Positions 16,774 through 27,319 of a stretch of 27,565 nucleotides of DNA are shown piece by piece. The stretch covers positions 1 through 27,565 of the forward strand of contig CAUBMI010000025.1 in assembly GCA_958436995.1 (NCBI GenBank). The letters run 5' to 3'. The notes beneath the pieces are model-generated. The model saw nothing but the letters and a program-made list of their open reading frames with translations. It was not told where the DNA came from and made no database searches. A program made the position numbers and the translations under genes. The DNA comes from an uncultured Collinsella sp. GTDB lineage: Bacteria > Actinomycetota > Coriobacteriia > Coriobacteriales > Coriobacteriaceae. Each line of letters starts with the position of its first letter. Positions within the stretch are counted from its first letter, which is position 1.

Positions 16774-18210
16774 TTACGGCAGGGGGATAAGACCCGAAAC
16801 CGCAGTGAACGCCATGCAGATAACGCTTACGACCAGGAAGAATTTCCAAGCGACCTTCCACCACTGGCCAAGCGGAATCTTGCAGACGCCAAGACCGGCA
16901 ACGAGCATCGCGCTTGTTGGCGAAATGAGAGACATGGCCGCGCTGCCCATGGAAAGACCAGTAACTGCAGCCTCGGGGTTTAAGCCCATCAGCTCAACAA
17001 GCGGGCCGAAAATGGGAATCGTAAGAGCAGCGATGCCCGAGGAGCTCGGAACGAGGATCGACAGAAGGTTATCCACGACATAGAGGATGCTCGTAAAGAT
17101 AACGGGCGGAACTCCGGAGAGAGCTGTGGCGAGCGTGTTGAGGATCGTATCGATGATGAGACCGTCGTTGGCGATTACGAGGATTCCGCGGGCAAGACCG
17201 ACAACAATGGCCGAGAACGCGAAGTCTGCAATTCCCTTAACGAACTCTCCCGCGATCTCCTTCTCGTTCATCCCGGAAACTACACCCGAAAGAAGGGCCA
17301 TGGCCAAGAAAATCGCAGAGATTTCGTTCATGTACCAGCCTTGGGCCACCAGGCCCCAAATGATGGCGGCAAGTCCAAGCACGAAAATAACCATAACGGC
17401 TTTCTGCCTACCGGTGAACTCGCTATCGAGGAGATTCTCGTCCGCACCAAACTCTTTGCGCTTCTCGATATCATCGTGGAAAGCTGGGGATGCCTCGGGA
17501 TTCTTCTTAACCTTGAGGGCATACATCACAACCCATGCGATGGCAACTGCAGTGAGCACGACAAGGGCGATAGTACGCAACCAAAGCTGGGGGTTGCCCT
17601 GGATACCGAGGATGCCCTGGGAAATCAGGACGTTGAACGGATTGACGGTAGATGCGATGTATCCGATACGGGCACCCACAAACACCGTCATGAACGCTGT
17701 AATTGAGTCGAAGCCCATGGCCATCATGATCGGCATAAGAATCGCAAAGAACGGAAGCGTCTCCTCTGCCATACCAAAGGTGCTGCCGCCCAAGGCAAAA
17801 AGCACCATTAGGATCGGAATGATGAGGACGTCCTTGCTCTTGAACTTCTTCACCACTCGGGCGACGCCGCTCGTGATGGCTCCGGTCGCCGTGATGACCT
17901 GGAAGGAACCTCCCACAATCATAATGAATGCAACGACCTCGACCGCTTGCTGGATGCCGATCGCAGGGGCCTCAAGTACTTCGAAGATGCCTTGGCGAAG
18001 ATCGACCTCGTTGCCGTCCTCGTCCGTATAGACCTTATCGACAGGCTCATAGGTGCCCGAGACCGTTACCTCGCGACCGTTAACCTCCTGGCGCTCAAAC
18101 GAACCCGAAGGCACGACCCAGGTCAGAACGGCAAATACGGCCATCAAGACGAGAATGATGGTGTACACGTGCGGGACTCGAAGAGTGCGCTTCTTTTCTG
18201 TCTCTGCCAT
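16774..18210 (-). CDS. YfcC/DcuC-family transporter, candidate arginine/ornithine exchanger
   Basis: This 478-residue protein has about twelve hydrophobic segments, beginning VPHVYTIILVLMAVFAVLTWVVPSGSF, the usual start of YfcC proteins in the DcuC/AitC superfamily. A hydrophilic periplasmic-type stretch (about 40-75) and the paired motifs GGSTFGMAEETLPFF and VNPFNV, later VPSSSGIAALTIP and LISPTSAMLV, fit the two inverted halves of this fold. Members beside arc genes are often annotated as arginine/ornithine antiporters (ArcD2-like). Its position as first gene of the arcABC operon supports that, but the substrate is inferred from context. ATG follows a strong AAGGAGGAG site. Confidence 0.85.
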   Translation of the reverse strand: MAETEKKRTLRVPHVYTIILVLMAVFAVLTWVVPSGSFERQEVNGREVTVSGTYEPVDKVYTDEDGNEVDLRQGIFEVLEAPAIGIQQAVEVVAFIMIVGGSFQVITATGAITSGVARVVKKFKSKDVLIIPILMVLFALGGSTFGMAEETLPFFAILMPIMMAMGFDSITAFMTVFVGARIGYIASTVNPFNVLISQGILGIQGNPQLWLRTIALVVLTAVAIAWVVMYALKVKKNPEASPAFHDDIEKRKEFGADENLLDSEFTGRQKAVMVIFVLGLAAIIWGLVAQGWYMNEISAIFLAMALLSGVVSGMNEKEIAGEFVKGIADFAFSAIVVGLARGILVIANDGLIIDTILNTLATALSGVPPVIFTSILYVVDNLLSILVPSSSGIAALTIPIFGPLVELMGLNPEAAVTGLSMGSAAMSLISPTSAMLVAGLGVCKIPLGQWWKVAWKFFLVVSVICMAFTAVSGLIPLP

Positions 18211-18328
18211 CTCTCCTCCTTAATTCAGGGGTTTTTCGTTGCCGGCAAAGCCATTGTGTCATCGCGCAAAACACCCTTCCGTCTCTTCGCCCGCCAACGA
18301 AGCGCATCGACCCGTAAACGGATTCCAG

Positions 18329-18431
18329 ATTGATGTAATTTGTCAATTTGCTTTCTAAATTGATGTTTAACATCAATTACTAAGCCGGTTCGTGCCATTC
18401 ACCTGTGTCAGATATGATGTAAATTGAATCA
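18329..18431. promoter_or_regulatory. Cluster of three TGATGT dyads in the divergent arc promoter region
   Basis: Three related sites lie in the 277-base gap between the transporter and arcA2: 18329-18347 (ATTGATGTAATTTGTCAAT, imperfect), 18358-18378 (perfect palindrome, arms AATTGATGTT and AACATCAATT around one T) and 18415-18431 (TGATGTAAATTGAATCA). The first two are 30 bases apart, about three helical turns. A TATGAT hexamer at 18413-18418, a candidate -10 for arcA2, overlaps the third site. A perfect TTGACA on the minus strand (18346-18341) inside the first could be the -35 of the transporter operon, though no clear -10 follows. The TTGAT-N7-ATCAA spacing does not fit FNR (N4). The adjacent XRE regulator is the prime candidate binder (inference). 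Confidence 0.6.
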
Positions 18432-18487
18432 AACTCGTAATGTGCCACTATGGAAGCAATTAATACTCACCGCCAAAGCGAGGTCAC

Positions 18488-19738
18488 ATGTCCGCATTGC
18501 ATGTTCAAAATGAAATAGGAAAGCTAAAAAAGGTGCTTCTGCACTGTCCCGGCCCCGAAACGCGCAACTACCCCGACGGGCAGTTCAATCGGGTCTTTAC
18601 GTTGCGTCCGTCTAGCAGCTCATTCGATCTTGATAAAGCCCTTAGGGAGCATCATGCTTACTCGGCGATGCTCGAGCACGAAGGGGTAGAGATTCTCTAT
18701 CTTGAAAACCTTCTTACCGAAGCCCTTGATGCGACAGAGCAAGCGCGTCGCTCTTTTATCGATAGCTACATTTCAGAATGCGGCGCGCGGGGCATTGAGC
18801 TCGAGTCTGCCATTCGCGAGTATCTCGAGCGCATCGAAGGCTCCCGCGCCCTTGCTCAAGCAGCAGTCAACGGCATCCGCTACTCCCAGGTCTTCAACAC
18901 AGATAAAGAGGTGTTCAGCCTCACGAAACTGACGGCAGACGCATACTCACCTGACGATCTTCTCGTAAGCCCCCTTAACACCATGTGGTTCACACGCGAT
19001 CCGGCGAGCGTCATCGGCGAAGGCGTTACGCTCAACCACATGTACTGGCCAGAGCGCAACCGTGAGGTTATCGCCTACAAAACGATTTTTACCTATCACC
19101 CAGATTTCCGCGAGACCCCTCAGTTCTTCAAGCATGAATCGACTTACCACATTGAAGGCGGCGACCTGCACAACCTCAATAGCGAGAACGTTGCCGTTGG
19201 TATATCCCAACGAACCGAGCCGGCAGCGATAGATACCCTAGCAAATAACTTGCTGTGGGATGAGAACTCGACTATTGAGTCCGTATGGGCCATTCAGGTC
19301 CCCTACGATGACCTCTGCATTCATCTCGACACATATTTCACTCGCGTTGACTATGAGACATTCCTCGTTGCTCGGGAGCTTCTCGACCAAGCGCGAGTCT
19401 ACCGCATTACGCGGGGCAGATCGGAAGGGACAACCCGTGCGTGTCATGTCGCAGACGGACTGAAAGAAGCGTTGCGATTAGCCCTAGGTTCAAGTTCGTT
19501 GCAATTTATCCTTTGCGGTGGCTCAAATCCCGGAGCAGCAGAGGTCGAAAGGACCAACAATGCCACAAGCACCCTTTGTTTGGAGCCAGGCAAGGTCTGC
19601 GTATACGAAGAAAACGCCGAAACCAACAAAGCGCTGGAGCAGGCCGGTATTGACCTTATTCCCATCTCTATCTTTGAGCTGACAAACGGCTTTGGCGGCC
19701 CCAACTGCCTCTGCCTCCCCCTCGTCCGCACTTCATAA
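18488..19738 (+). CDS. Divergent arginine deiminase paralogue (ArcA2)
   Basis: This 416-residue protein is clearly an arginine deiminase homologue, with Asp171 (FTRDP), Glu223 (HIEGGD), His279 and Asp281 (HLDT) and nucleophile Cys407 (GGPNCLCLP). The R185 and R243 equivalents (Arg190, Arg242) are kept, but the R401 equivalent, five residues before Cys, is Phe402 (TNGFGGPNC instead of SRGRGGPRC). The N-terminal HRPG is HCPG. It is therefore likely still a guanidine-modifying hydrolase, but with altered recognition of the substrate carboxylate; the true substrate is unknown. GAGG lies before the ATG. It is transcribed away from the canonical operon and its stop is one base before the regulator start. 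Codon use seems less GC-biased than in arcA. Confidence 0.88.
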   Translation: MSALHVQNEIGKLKKVLLHCPGPETRNYPDGQFNRVFTLRPSSSSFDLDKALREHHAYSAMLEHEGVEILYLENLLTEALDATEQARRSFIDSYISECGARGIELESAIREYLERIEGSRALAQAAVNGIRYSQVFNTDKEVFSLTKLTADAYSPDDLLVSPLNTMWFTRDPASVIGEGVTLNHMYWPERNREVIAYKTIFTYHPDFRETPQFFKHESTYHIEGGDLHNLNSENVAVGISQRTEPAAIDTLANNLLWDENSTIESVWAIQVPYDDLCIHLDTYFTRVDYETFLVARELLDQARVYRITRGRSEGTTRACHVADGLKEALRLALGSSSLQFILCGGSNPGAAEVERTNNATSTLCLEPGKVCVYEENAETNKALEQAGIDLIPISIFELTNGFGGPNCLCLPLVRTS

Positions 19739-19739
19739 C

Positions 19740-20390
19740 ATGGGAACGGGTCAAAACATAAAGGCGCTTCGCAAGCGCGACCAGCTGACACAGGAGGAGT
19801 TCGCGGCACTCATCGGCGTCTCCAAAGAAACGGTATGCCGCTGGGAAAAGGACCGCTATACAATCCGCCGCTCAACGTTGCTCAAGATAGTATCGAAATT
19901 TAACCTGCAGCTCGACGACCTCACATCTGAAACCGCAGGGCTTGCCGCAAAGCTCGACCACGAGGGGCGGAAGGGGGAATCCAAAGAAGTTACTACTGAT
20001 TCCCTTTGCGATGTATTTAAAATCTTGAAGAATGGAGGCAGAACGGGACTTAAACAAACCGGAATAACCGCGCTTCCCTCATCCGTATTCAAGAAACATC
20101 GCGGGTGCTTCTTTGTTCAAATGGACACGTCCGCCATGTCCAAATGCTACCCGATTGGATCCCTTCTCCTCGTGGATCCAAACCTGAAACCCTGGAACGG
20201 ATGCTCCGTCCTCGCTTTGGCCGATAATTCAAGAATCGTCATACGTCGTTATAGCACCGGAACGAACACAGTGATGCTGTCATCCTACTCATATCGCACG
20301 TCGGAACCGGATATCGTGCTGGACAAACGCCGAATTAGGATTCTCGGAGTCATCGTCTGGTTTCAGGCATCCCATGACCTGAGCATCTAA
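19740..20390 (+). CDS. XRE-family regulator with S24/LexA-like C-terminal domain
   Basis: This 216-residue protein has an N-terminal helix-turn-helix of the XRE type (about 6-60: LTQEEFAALIGVSKETVCRWEKDRY) and a C-terminal domain resembling phage CI/LexA S24 peptidases (about 115-210). VQMDTSAMSKCYPIGSLLLVDP aligns with the GDSM-x-P-x-x-x-G-x-x-x-x-V-D-P pattern, with Ser131 at the nucleophile place; 38 residues later, where the general-base Lys is expected, stands Arg169 (IVIRRY). Self-cleavage is thus doubtful and the domain may serve dimerisation or ligand sensing. The ATG is one base after the arcA2 stop with no visible Shine-Dalgarno, so it is probably translated by coupling. Likely regulator of the arc genes. 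Confidence 0.82.
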   Translation: MGTGQNIKALRKRDQLTQEEFAALIGVSKETVCRWEKDRYTIRRSTLLKIVSKFNLQLDDLTSETAGLAAKLDHEGRKGESKEVTTDSLCDVFKILKNGGRTGLKQTGITALPSSVFKKHRGCFFVQMDTSAMSKCYPIGSLLLVDPNLKPWNGCSVLALADNSRIVIRRYSTGTNTVMLSSYSYRTSEPDIVLDKRRIRILGVIVWFQASHDLSI

Positions 20391-20404
20391 TTCGATCGGA
20401 TCTT

Positions 20405-20416
20405 GTCATTGGGGAC
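20405..20416. repeat. Partial REP-like word at the edge of repeat copy B
   Basis: gtcattggggac, the signature word of the palindrome at 13216-13300, occurs here alone and runs straight into the first shared bases (acagcaaaag from 20415) of the long direct repeat. Its complementary arm is missing. It marks the duplication boundary next to a REP-like sequence in both copies. Confidence 0.6.
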
Positions 20417-21465
20417 AGCAAAAGCCCCGCAGCCGGAGCGGACTGCGGGGCCCATGAAGAGAGGCTAGTTTGTGGGCGCTTTGCCTGGCGCCCACAAGAG
20501 ATGCAACAGAGTAGAGACTACTCGTGGATGCGGGTACCGGAGAGGCCGGCCATGGTCTCGGCGGCCTTGTCCAGGGCGCCGATGATGCAGGTGCGGCCCT
20601 TGCGGGAACGGGCGAACTTGATGGCGGCGCGGACCTTGGGCTCCATGGAACCCTTGCCGAACTGGCCCTCGTCGGCCAGGCGCTCGGCCTCGTCGGCGGT
20701 GAGGTCCTCGAGCTCCTCCTGGTTGGGCTTGCCGAAGTTGATGGCGACGTGCTCGACGGCGGTCAGCAGGAACAGAACGTCGGCGTCGCAGTCCTCGGCC
20801 AGCAGCTCGCCGCCCAGGTCCTTGTCGATGACGGCGGGAACGCCCTTGTAGCAGCCCTTGTTCTCGTAGTCGCGGACGACGGGGATGCCGCCGCCACCGC
20901 AGGCGATGACGATGAACTCGTTGTCGAGCAGGTTGAGGATGGAGTCGGCCTCGACGATCTTCTTGGGATCGGGGGAGGCGACGACGCGACGCCAGCCGCG
21001 GCCGGAATCCTCGACGAAGACCTTGGAGGGATCCTCGGCCATGAACTCCTTGGCCTGCTCCTCGGTGTAGAAGGGGCCGATCGGCTTGGTCGGGTTCTTG
21101 AACGCGGGATCGTCCGGGTCGCACTCGATCTGGGTGACGACGGTGGCGGCGTGCCAACGCTTATAGCGCTTGTGCATCTCGCGGCCGATGCCCTGCTGCA
21201 GGTGGTAGCCGATGTAGCCCTGGGACATGGCGCCGCACTCGGGCAGCGGCATCTCGGGGGTGCCGATGGCGTCGTGGGCGGCAGCGAAGGCGTTCTGGAT
21301 CATGCCGACCTGCGGGCCGTTGCCGTGGGTGATGATGATCTCGTTGCCCTGCTCGATGAGGCCGAGGAGGGCGTGGGCGGTGTTGCTCACGGCTTGGATC
21401 TGCTCGACGGGGTTGTTGCCGAGGGCGTTGCCGCCGAGGGCGACGACAATACGATCGGGCTTGCC
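20415..21465. repeat. Long direct repeat, copy B (arcC body plus terminator)
   Basis: Second copy of 13305-14355, same orientation, offset 7,110 bases. The two copies bracket about 6 kb carrying arcB, arcA, the transporter, arcA2 and the regulator. Confidence 0.9.
20424..20451 (-). terminator. Terminator of arcC2 (copy B)
   Basis: Identical to the terminator at 13314-13341: a 9-bp gccccgcag/ctgcggggc stem followed by TTTTGCT on the minus strand, with the second 10-bp hairpin at 20470-20497. It also lies 33 bases past the convergent regulator gene stop and may shield both genes, although no T-run follows on the plus strand. Confidence 0.85.
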
Positions 21466-21480
21466 AAGAGGCTTAGACAT
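20518..21480 (-). CDS. arcC: Carbamate kinase, copy B
   Basis: A second full-length carbamate kinase of 320 residues, differing from the copy at 13408-14370 in one residue only (MSKPL against MSKPY). From codon 6 on, the DNA is identical; the first five codons use different codons. The ATG at 21480 has a good GAAAGGA Shine-Dalgarno eight bases upstream, better than that of copy A; the open frame to 21537 is rejected. It is convergent with the regulator gene and has its own AT-rich upstream region, so it should be expressed independently of the arc operon. The catalytic motifs (VVALGGNALG, HGNGPQVG) are intact. A second dose of the ATP-forming step, or conditional expression, is the likely gain. 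Confidence 0.95.
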   Translation of the reverse strand: MSKPLGKPDRIVVALGGNALGNNPVEQIQAVSNTAHALLGLIEQGNEIIITHGNGPQVGMIQNAFAAAHDAIGTPEMPLPECGAMSQGYIGYHLQQGIGREMHKRYKRWHAATVVTQIECDPDDPAFKNPTKPIGPFYTEEQAKEFMAEDPSKVFVEDSGRGWRRVVASPDPKKIVEADSILNLLDNEFIVIACGGGGIPVVRDYENKGCYKGVPAVIDKDLGGELLAEDCDADVLFLLTAVEHVAINFGKPNQEELEDLTADEAERLADEGQFGKGSMEPKVRAAIKFARSRKGRTCIIGALDKAAETMAGLSGTRIHE

Positions 21481-22050
21481 TGCTGGAATCCTTTCTGTAA
21501 AAGGCCTACAACCCATTAATAACCCGCGTCCGTGCAATACGCGAGTTTATTAAGGTTTATATTCTCTTTATCGCTCATTTTATTCATTTTGAAAATAGTT
21601 TAACGGTGAACGGTCGTTTTTACCCGCTCAGCGTAAAGAAGCCCAGCTCACACATGTTTACGTCATCTACGTGCGACTTTATTTAATTAGAGCAGAGATT
21701 AGGCTGGATTATGCAAACTATATCTTCGCTAAACACATAACGGACACTGCAATTATTTACTCGCACTATACGAGATTCTATGCACTTGCAAGACAAGTAT
21801 GCACCCCTGCAATAACACGGGGCTTTTCATCCAACAAAAGGGATAGCCGAACGCGCTTCATCCCGCAGCAAGCGACTGTGAGTTTGCAGTATAGAACTTT
21901 ACCGTCGGGTATTGCATGAACGCCGCTGACGCACTTTCGCTCCTGCCCACCCAAGCAGCCGAGAACGCTAACGGCGTCCCCAGCGTTTTCGCATGGCACC
22001 GCGCCGACTCGATGGCTTTGAGACCTAAGCGAATCTTTGCTATCTGCAAA
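21481..22050. other. AT-rich gene-free region upstream of arcC2 and the AAA ATPase gene
   Basis: No convincing gene is seen here. The part next to arcC2 (about 21490-21740) is clearly AT-richer than its surroundings and should hold the arcC2 promoter; an inverted repeat (aacccgcg 21521-21528, cgcgagtt 21540-21547) lies 41 bases upstream of its start. The part from about 21780 to 22040 is GC-richer. Short frames on either strand (for instance 21778-22071 minus, 97 codons) lack a Shine-Dalgarno and any recognisable domain. It may contain gene remnants or a dispersed element, but nothing firm can be named. Confidence 0.5.
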
Positions 22051-22123
22051 TTTTTGTATGATTTGGGTCAAATCTATTTGCCAATTTTTGTATGATTAGG
22101 GCAAATCTATTTGCCAATTTTTG
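22051..22123 (+). promoter_or_regulatory. Tandem 33-34-bp repeats with palindromic sites before the AAA ATPase
   Basis: The word tttttgtatga begins at 22051 and 22085, and tttttgtcatt at 22118, giving two full units and one partial of about 34 and 33 bases. Each full unit carries a dyad: tcaaatctatttgc (22069-22082) and the perfect palindrome gcaaat-ct-atttgc (22101-22114). Each unit also holds a TATGAT hexamer (22057 and 22091), a possible -10. The array ends 17 bases before the ATPase start, so it probably contains the promoter and an operator. Confidence 0.6.
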
Positions 22124-22139
22124 TCATTTGGGGGTTTTA

Positions 22140-23501
22140 ATGCTACGCCGTAAGGTCACTAATAGGCTTTTGAACTGGAAAAATAACTCTCATAAGGCAT
22201 TGCTTGTTACCGGTGCGCGTCAAATTGGCAAGAGCTATGCGATTCGCGCGTTTGGTAAAGACAACTACGCGTCGTATTTTGAGGCCAATTTGCTGCTCGA
22301 TGCCGAGGCAAGAGATGTGCTCATTGGCGCTAAGAACGCCGTTGACTTTATCAACCGCGTGGCCCTTCTTGCGGATGCACCGCTTGTTGAGGGGGATACG
22401 CTTATCTTTGTCGATGAAATACAGGAGTATCCGCAGATCGTCACGCTCATGAAGGCGTTGGTCGAGGACGGGCGCTTTAGCTATGTCTTCTCGGGGTCTA
22501 TGCTTGGGACTGAATTTAAGGGGATCTCTTCTTTCCCGGTGGGGTATGTCGAGCACGTTGTTATGCGGCCAATGGATTTTGAAGAGTTTTGTTGGGCAAA
22601 CAGCATCAGCGAGAATGTGCTTGCAGACATCCGCAGCTGCCTTGTCGAGAGGCGTCCCGTCGAAAACTATATTCATGAGGCGATGCTCAAAAACTTTAGA
22701 GCTTATATCGTTTGCGGCGGCATGCCGGAGGTCGTACAGAACTATATCGATTCGGGTTATTCACTCGTGAGGACGCGTGAGCTTCAAATTCAGCTTGTCG
22801 ATCAGTACAAAAGTGATATCTCTAAATATGCATCGACTCGAGCGTTTAACGTTCGCGCGATTTTCGAACAAATTCCCGTTCAGCTTGAGGCGGAGTCCCA
22901 TCGCTTTGTTGTTTCATCCCTGGGCGAGGGGGCTCGCCTTCAAAAATACGAGCAGGATTTCCTATGGCTGGTGAACGCGGGCGTCGGTTTGATGGTCGCC
23001 CAGGTGACGGAGGCCCGAAGTCCTCTTAAGAGGACAGAGAAGGCGACCGCCTTTAAACTATACGAGTCTGATACAGGCATGCTCGCATCACGGTATCCCG
23101 GCAGCACGGCACGCGCTGTCTACCTTGATATGAAAACCCCCAACCTCGGCGGTCTCTATGAGAACGTGGTCGCGCAGGAGCTTGTCGCCCTTGGAACTGA
23201 TGCATGGTACTACCAGACACGCGAGGTCGGCGAAGTTGACTTTGTGATCGAAGGCACCCGCGGGCACGTTGTCCCAATCGAGGTCAAATCGGGCAAGAAG
23301 GTTCGATCCCATGCGGCCCTCGACCGTCTGATGAGCGTGAGCGAGTACAAAATCCCCGAGGCTGTTGTGCTAAGCCACGAGAACCTCAGCAAAGAGGGCA
23401 AGGTCCTGTACGTTCCAATCTATATGACATTCTGCCTCGATGAGTTTATGGAAAAGGACGACCCCAACAACGATTTCTCGTTTGCACCCATATCCCTCTA
23501 G
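22140..23501 (+). CDS. AAA ATPase with DUF4143 and nuclease-like C-terminus
   Basis: This 453-residue protein belongs to the widespread AAA_14/DUF4143 ATPase family. Walker A is GARQIGKS (25-32) and Walker B LIFVDEIQ (88-95); GSMLG near residue 122 is a sensor-like segment. The middle (about 190-330) fits DUF4143. The C-terminus has EVDFVIEG and PIEVKSGKK, spaced like the acidic and E-x-K residues of a PD-(D/E)xK nuclease fold. The ATG at 22140 follows GGGGG; longer frames to 22092 run into the repeat array. Such proteins are common single-gene accessory loci of unknown function, sometimes suspected of defence or toxin-antitoxin-like roles. Here no partner gene adjoins it. Codon use is less GC-biased than nifJ, suggesting transfer (inference). 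Confidence 0.85.
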   Translation: MLRRKVTNRLLNWKNNSHKALLVTGARQIGKSYAIRAFGKDNYASYFEANLLLDAEARDVLIGAKNAVDFINRVALLADAPLVEGDTLIFVDEIQEYPQIVTLMKALVEDGRFSYVFSGSMLGTEFKGISSFPVGYVEHVVMRPMDFEEFCWANSISENVLADIRSCLVERRPVENYIHEAMLKNFRAYIVCGGMPEVVQNYIDSGYSLVRTRELQIQLVDQYKSDISKYASTRAFNVRAIFEQIPVQLEAESHRFVVSSLGEGARLQKYEQDFLWLVNAGVGLMVAQVTEARSPLKRTEKATAFKLYESDTGMLASRYPGSTARAVYLDMKTPNLGGLYENVVAQELVALGTDAWYYQTREVGEVDFVIEGTRGHVVPIEVKSGKKVRSHAALDRLMSVSEYKIPEAVVLSHENLSKEGKVLYVPIYMTFCLDEFMEKDDPNNDFSFAPISL

Positions 23502-23551
23502 GCCATCTGGGTCCGCAACCAGGTCCCCCTCTATGCCCAAAGCAGCGCGTG

Positions 23552-23574
23552 GTTTCGCGGCAAAGCCGCGAAAC
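23552..23574 (+). other. Hairpin behind the AAA ATPase gene
   Basis: gtttcgcggc (23552-23561) and gccgcgaaac (23565-23574) form a perfect 10-bp stem with an aaa loop 50 bases after the ATPase stop. No T-run follows. It may stabilise the mRNA 3' end or be a REP-like stem. Confidence 0.5.
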
Positions 23575-23644
23575 AGCGACCGGGACAAGGCACCCCACCA
23601 ACCACGTCCTTCATCAGCCCACACAATCCGAGGACGTAGTCGTA

Positions 23645-23769
23645 GCAGGATCTGAGGGCTGACCTTCGCGGACACTCCGCAGGACGAAAGAACCCCCGCC
23701 GCACGTAGTGCGCAGCGGGGGTTCTTTCATGTCCGAGGACGTCCGCGAAGGTCAGCCCTCAGATCCTGC
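23645..23769. repeat. Large inverted repeat enclosing the nifJ terminator
   Basis: The 29 bases at 23645-23673 (gcaggatctgagg...) recur as a perfect reverse complement at 23741-23769. Between them sits the terminator stem 23686-23728. The structure is thus a nearly continuous palindrome of about 125 bases, ending 11 bases from the nifJ stop codon. No coding function is seen. Confidence 0.85.
23686..23728 (-). terminator. Bidirectional terminator of nifJ and the AAA ATPase gene
   Basis: A perfect 14-bp stem (gaaagaacccccgc 23686-23699, complement 23715-23728) continues as cgcac/gtgcg over a gta loop with a two-base bulge. Because the stem's own ends are A/T-rich it offers gttctttc on both strands, fitting a shared terminator for two convergent genes. 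Confidence 0.85.
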
Positions 23770-23779
23770 GGTGGGAGAC

Positions 23780-27319
<3,540 letters not shown>

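Noticed and set aside
18358..18378. FNR or Crp-type box (TTGAT...ATCAA)
   Set aside because: The half-sites are separated by seven bases rather than four, so the spacing does not fit FNR; a different HTH protein is more likely.
21778..22071. Small gene of 97 codons on the minus strand
   Set aside because: No Shine-Dalgarno, no recognisable domain, and it runs into the tandem repeat array of the ATPase promoter.
22051..22123. Possible short CRISPR array
   Set aside because: Units are contiguous 33-34-base repeats without unique spacers, only two and a half copies, and no cas genes.
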